NCBI RefSeq assembly: GCF_028618695.1
Contig: NZ_JAQIVI010000508.1
Location: 1-6,498 of the forward strand
DNA length: 6,498 nucleotides
Source of the DNA: Natrinema soli
Lineage (GTDB): Archaea > Halobacteriota > Halobacteria > Halobacteriales > Natrialbaceae
Direction: 5' to 3'
Made by a program: the position numbers and the translations under genes. Shown piece after piece: positions 4,768-6,498 of the stretch. Position 1 is the stretch's first letter, and each line of letters opens with the position of its first letter. The notes beneath the pieces were generated by a model. That model searched no databases. It was given only the letters and a program-made list of their open reading frames with translations, and had not been told where the DNA came from.

Positions 4768-5226
4768 ATGAGCCTTCGCGTCGCGGTCGCCGCCCCGTTC
4801 ATCCAGCACGGCGCGCGTCGCCTCAAGGAAAACGAGGTCGTCGTCGCTCTCTCGCTCGATCGGGACTGGTTCTCCCCCGATCAGGCCAAACGGCTGATCG
4901 ACATCGCCACGCAGGAAGGGCTCCTCGAGCGCGGTGACGACGGCCTTGAGGTGACCTTCGATCCCGCCACGGTAACGGTACCCGAGGAGTTCGCCCCGAA
5001 CGAGGACCTCCTGCAAGAGCGCTCCGCGTTCGAACGCGTGCTCGATTCGCTGGTCGCCGAGGGAGTCGAGAAACACGAGGCCGTCGGTGCGATTAACACC
5101 CTCCAACAGGAACTCGGCCTGAGTATCGAGGCCGCCGCGGTCATCTACGCCCGACGGGAGGGCCTCGCGGTCGACGAGCTGGTCCCGATCGCTCGGACGG
5201 CCGTCCTCGACACCGAAGACGGTTAA
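4768..5226 (+). CDS. DUF2240 family archaeal protein
   Basis: 152 aa, ATG at 4768, full length for the family. The N-terminus (MSLRVAVAAPFIQHGARRL, then ENEVVVALSLDRDWFSPDQA) is the signature I recognise for the archaeal DUF2240 family. Residues 1-60 look like a winged-helix domain, with FSPDQAKRLIDIATQEGLLER as the helix-turn-helix and turn into the wing. Residues about 72-150 form an alpha-helical second domain (LLQERSAFERVLDSLVAEGV; KHEAVGAINTLQQELGLSIEAAAVIYARREG). There are no membrane segments or signal peptide. The family is widespread in archaea and, to my knowledge, uncharacterised; nucleic-acid binding is a guess from the helix-turn-helix-like part. It follows the RNase H gene by 83 bp and precedes the next gene by 23 bp, so it is likely co-transcribed with the latter at least. 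Confidence 0.88.
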   Translation: MSLRVAVAAPFIQHGARRLKENEVVVALSLDRDWFSPDQAKRLIDIATQEGLLERGDDGLEVTFDPATVTVPEEFAPNEDLLQERSAFERVLDSLVAEGVEKHEAVGAINTLQQELGLSIEAAAVIYARREGLAVDELVPIARTAVLDTEDG

Positions 5227-5249
5227 TCCCGCCGCCCCGACCGACCGGT

Positions 5250-5642
5250 ATGGTCGAGGATCGGATCACCGACGGCCGCCGGATCGCCGAACTCCTCTCG
5301 AGCGAACTCGACGGCCGCGAGGACGGCGAACTCGCACACGTTGCAGTGACCAACCCGAATCGCGACGTCGAACCGACGGCCGACGGCGCTCGCGCCTACG
5401 ACGTCACTCGTCACGACGAGCGGATCGCTCGCGCGTTCGTTCACGAAGACAGGGCGCACCTCGAGTTCGAGGCTGGGCAAGACGTCGCGGCCGAGGCGGC
5501 AGCCGACGTGGATCTTCGGGTCCGGCCGAAGGCAACGCAGCCGCCGAAAACGCTCGTCTTCGTCGAGAGCGGGGCCGAGGTCAAACGAGCCACGGACGTG
5601 TTACAGGCGGTGAGCCGACGGCTCGAGGAACCCGACGCGTAG
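5250..5642 (+). CDS. Conserved-looking 130-aa haloarchaeal protein of unknown function
   Basis: 130 aa, ATG at 5250, 23 bp after the DUF2240 stop with no Shine-Dalgarno or TATA box between, so probably translated from the same mRNA. The protein is acidic and soluble with no membrane segment. Residues 1-20 are a helix (VEDRITDGRRIAELLSSEL), followed by alternating short beta strands (LAHVAVTNP; ARAYDVTRH; ERIARAFVHEDRAHLEFEAG; DVDLRVRPKAT), a hydrophobic strand TLVFVES (101-107) and a C-terminal helix (AEVKRATDVLQAVSRRLEE). A compact alpha/beta fold is likely. I recognise the style as a conserved haloarchaeal family but cannot name it with confidence. Its pairing with DUF2240 and RNase H hints at nucleic-acid metabolism, which is inference only. 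Confidence 0.8.
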   Translation: MVEDRITDGRRIAELLSSELDGREDGELAHVAVTNPNRDVEPTADGARAYDVTRHDERIARAFVHEDRAHLEFEAGQDVAAEAAADVDLRVRPKATQPPKTLVFVESGAEVKRATDVLQAVSRRLEEPDA

Positions 5643-5674
5643 GACCGATATCTCCTGATCGATTATTCCTCGAG

Positions 5675-5773
5675 CGGTGGCGCGCGCTGTCGGCCGCCCT
5701 CGCTAGCACTCGGTCGGCCGACACCATTGCGCGAGGGATGAGCGATCGAAGTGAGCGAATCGGCTGGGGAGGG
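5675..5773 (+). repeat. Left arm of the inverted-repeat element
   Basis: Outer tip 5675-5689, then an internal hairpin GTCGGCCG (5689-5696) / CGGCCGAC (5715-5722) with an 18-nt loop, the shared block starting TTGCGCGAGGG (5727-5745), a 7-bp variable piece (5746-5752), and the inner shared block ending in GGCTGGGGAGGG (5753-5773). The hexamer GAGCGA flanks the variable piece. Confidence 0.85.
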
Positions 5774-5934
5774 CGTGGTGATTCCCTGTTGCCACGATAG
5801 CAGGACCCGTTGTCTTACTCAATTCCATTGAAATACACATTCCATACACGTACCGACACATCGGCTGATTAGATTTGGTGAAATAACCGTCTGAGAGTCT
5901 ATAACGACTTCTACTGGCACCTAGGAGGGCCTCA

Positions 5935-6039
5935 CCCTCCCCAGCCGATTCGCTCGTTCGCTATGCTCACTCGCTCATCCCTCGCGCAACGTCGTGCCGC
6001 GGTTCATTGGCATTCACCGCGGCCCAGCGCGCGCCACCG
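5935..6039 (-). repeat. Right arm of the inverted-repeat element
   Basis: Reverse complement of the left arm: inner block 5935-5955, a variable piece of 15 bp (5956-5970, against 7 bp on the left), shared block 5971-5989, then an internal hairpin CCGCGGT (5997-6003) / ACCGCGG (6016-6022), and tip 6025-6039. The internal hairpin occupies the same place as in the left arm but has a different sequence. The inner edge also makes a small hairpin, GGAGGG (5924-5929) / CCCTCC (5935-5940). Confidence 0.85.
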
Positions 6040-6119
6040 TAGGTGATACCCGGTCTGGTACGATACCCGTCCCTCTCCTGTATTGATCGATTCTGTGGAG
6101 AGCACAATGGTGCCGATGG

Positions 6120-6137
6120 AAAAACACCCTTCAGGGT
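6120..6137 (-). terminator. Hairpin plus T-run terminator of the HAD gene
   Basis: On the minus strand ACCCT-GA-AGGGT (6137-6126) is followed by G and five T (6124-6120), about 25-45 bp after the HAD stop. The stem is short (4-5 bp), but the T-run placement is that of a terminator, and archaeal polymerase stops mainly on T-runs. It would end HAD transcripts before they enter the inverted-repeat element. Confidence 0.5.
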
Positions 6138-6161
6138 AAGGAGGATCTCACAGGGGCCGTT

Positions 6162-6498
6162 TCACTCGAGCGCCGCGAGAACGTCCGGAAGCGCCGATGC
6201 AATCTCCCGCTGCTCGACGTGGGCGCTCGCGCGCGAATCGGGCTCGGGACCGTCCTCGAGCAGCACCTGAATCGCTCGCAGCCCCGCCTCGGTCGCGCCG
6301 CGAACGTCGGCCTCGACCTCGTCCCCGACGTAGACCGAATCGGCGGGATCGACGCCCAGTTCGCCGGTAATCGCCTCGAACGCGCGCGGATCGGGTTTCC
6401 CAGCCTCGAGTTCGCCCGTCACGAGCGCGGCGTCGAAGGCGTCCTCCCAGCCCAGCGTCTCGAGTTTGTCGCGCTGGGCGCGGACGGGGCCGTTGGAG
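6162..6498 (-). CDS. HAD family hydrolase, C-terminal part
   Basis: The last 111 codons of a gene that enters from the right edge; the frame is open to 6498, so the GTG at 6422 is internal, not a start. Visible HAD marks: motif II S1-N2-G3 at the very edge (usually T/S-N-G); the motif III lysine K34 in EAGKPDPRAFEAI; and motif IV in VYVGDEVEADVRGATEAG, with D59 and D64 as the Mg2+-binding acids. It ends in a helix (REIASALPDVLAALE). The missing N-terminal part would hold the nucleophile DxD motif and the cap domain. Such enzymes remove phosphate (or rarely a halide) from small molecules in the cytoplasm via an aspartyl-phosphate. KPDPRAF with VGDxxxxD is typical of the haloacid dehalogenase / phosphoglycolate phosphatase-like subfamily; the substrate cannot be told. 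Confidence 0.92.
   Translation of the reverse strand, partial: SNGPVRAQRDKLETLGWEDAFDAALVTGELEAGKPDPRAFEAITGELGVDPADSVYVGDEVEADVRGATEAGLRAIQVLLEDGPEPDSRASAHVEQREIASALPDVLAALE

Larger units (their letters stand above)
5675..6039. mobile_element. 365-bp inverted-repeat element, MITE-like, no open gene
   Basis: A left arm (5675-5773) and right arm (5935-6039) are inverted copies of about 99 and 105 bp around a 161-bp core (5774-5934). They share three perfect blocks in order from the outside: 15 bp at the tips (CGGTGGCGCGCGCTG, 5675-5689 and 6025-6039), 19 bp (5727-5745 and 5971-5989) and 21 bp at the inner edges (5753-5773 and 5935-5955). The core is AT-richer than the rest of the window and carries no credible reading frame. 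No clear target-site duplication flanks the tips (CCTCGAG on the left, TAGGTGA on the right). It may be a non-autonomous transposon remnant or two opposed copies of a dispersed repeat. Confidence 0.6.
5643..6161. other. 519-bp convergent intergenic region filled by an inverted-repeat element
   Basis: It lies between the convergent 130-aa gene (plus) and HAD gene (minus). It holds the inverted-repeat element (5675-6039) and the HAD terminator (6120-6137). A plus-strand frame is open at 6043-6270, but it runs antisense into the HAD gene and has unnatural composition; I see no protein gene. The stretch 6040-6119 shows nothing recognisable. Confidence 0.75.

Noticed and set aside
3978..4937. Plus-strand 319-codon frame overlapping RNase H and DUF2240
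   Set aside because: It is Ser/Thr/Arg/Pro-rich in a different frame from two recognisable proteins and ends inside the second; a frame shadow.
6043..6270. Plus-strand 75-codon frame after the inverted-repeat element
   Set aside because: It runs through the HAD terminator and antisense to the HAD gene, and its composition is not haloarchaeal coding.
6162..6422. Reading the HAD gene as a complete 86-residue protein starting at 6422
   Set aside because: The same frame continues to the window edge with HAD motif II (SNG) and matching sequence, so the GTG is internal and the gene is truncated only by the window.

Overview
The window looks like a piece of a haloarchaeal chromosome (class Halobacteria; the style fits the Natrinema/Haloterrigena/Natronorubrum group, but the genus is an inference). 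It is GC-rich and CTCGAG/TCGA-rich. The proteins are acidic (Asp/Glu-rich, Lys-poor). Several starts sit about 25 nt downstream of a TATA-like box with no Shine-Dalgarno sequence, which is the haloarchaeal leaderless-transcript pattern.

Left part (1-1594, minus strand): a compact three-gene operon that runs off the left edge. In transcription order it encodes a coiled-coil/low-complexity protein (DUF7310-like), a small protein with an N-terminal membrane anchor (DUF7311-like; its GTG overlaps the upstream stop as GTGA), and the N-terminus of a protein with a four-cysteine cluster. I take the last to be a type II/IV secretion (type IV pilus-like) ATPase; the ATPase core lies outside the window. 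The operon starts at a TTTAAA box 25 nt before the first ATG. Just upstream of the box is a tandem array of about four 19-bp units.

Middle (1595-3769): a 435-bp intergenic region carries the tandem repeat and a separate foldable element (1769-1846). It is followed by a small two-helix membrane protein on plus and a ten-helix EamA/DMT transporter on minus, whose stops are 11 bp apart. The transporter start region has three inverted repeats, one a 17-bp palindrome. Upstream on minus lies a small DUF7344-type winged-helix-like protein.

Right part (4043-5642, plus strand): an RNase H-fold protein, a DUF2240 protein and a conserved-looking 130-aa protein of unknown function, co-directional and closely spaced. 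The RNase H seems to lack the usual fourth acidic catalytic residue. The C-terminal 111 residues of a HAD hydrolase enter from the right edge on minus, followed by a hairpin/T-run terminator.

The most unusual structure is at 5675-6039, between the convergent 130-aa gene and HAD gene. It is a 365-bp element with two roughly 100-bp arms in inverted orientation around a 161-bp AT-richer core with no credible gene. The arms share near-perfect blocks. At the same place in each arm lies an internal hairpin whose sequence differs between arms although both remain self-complementary. This is either a MITE-like non-autonomous element or two opposed copies of a dispersed structured repeat.
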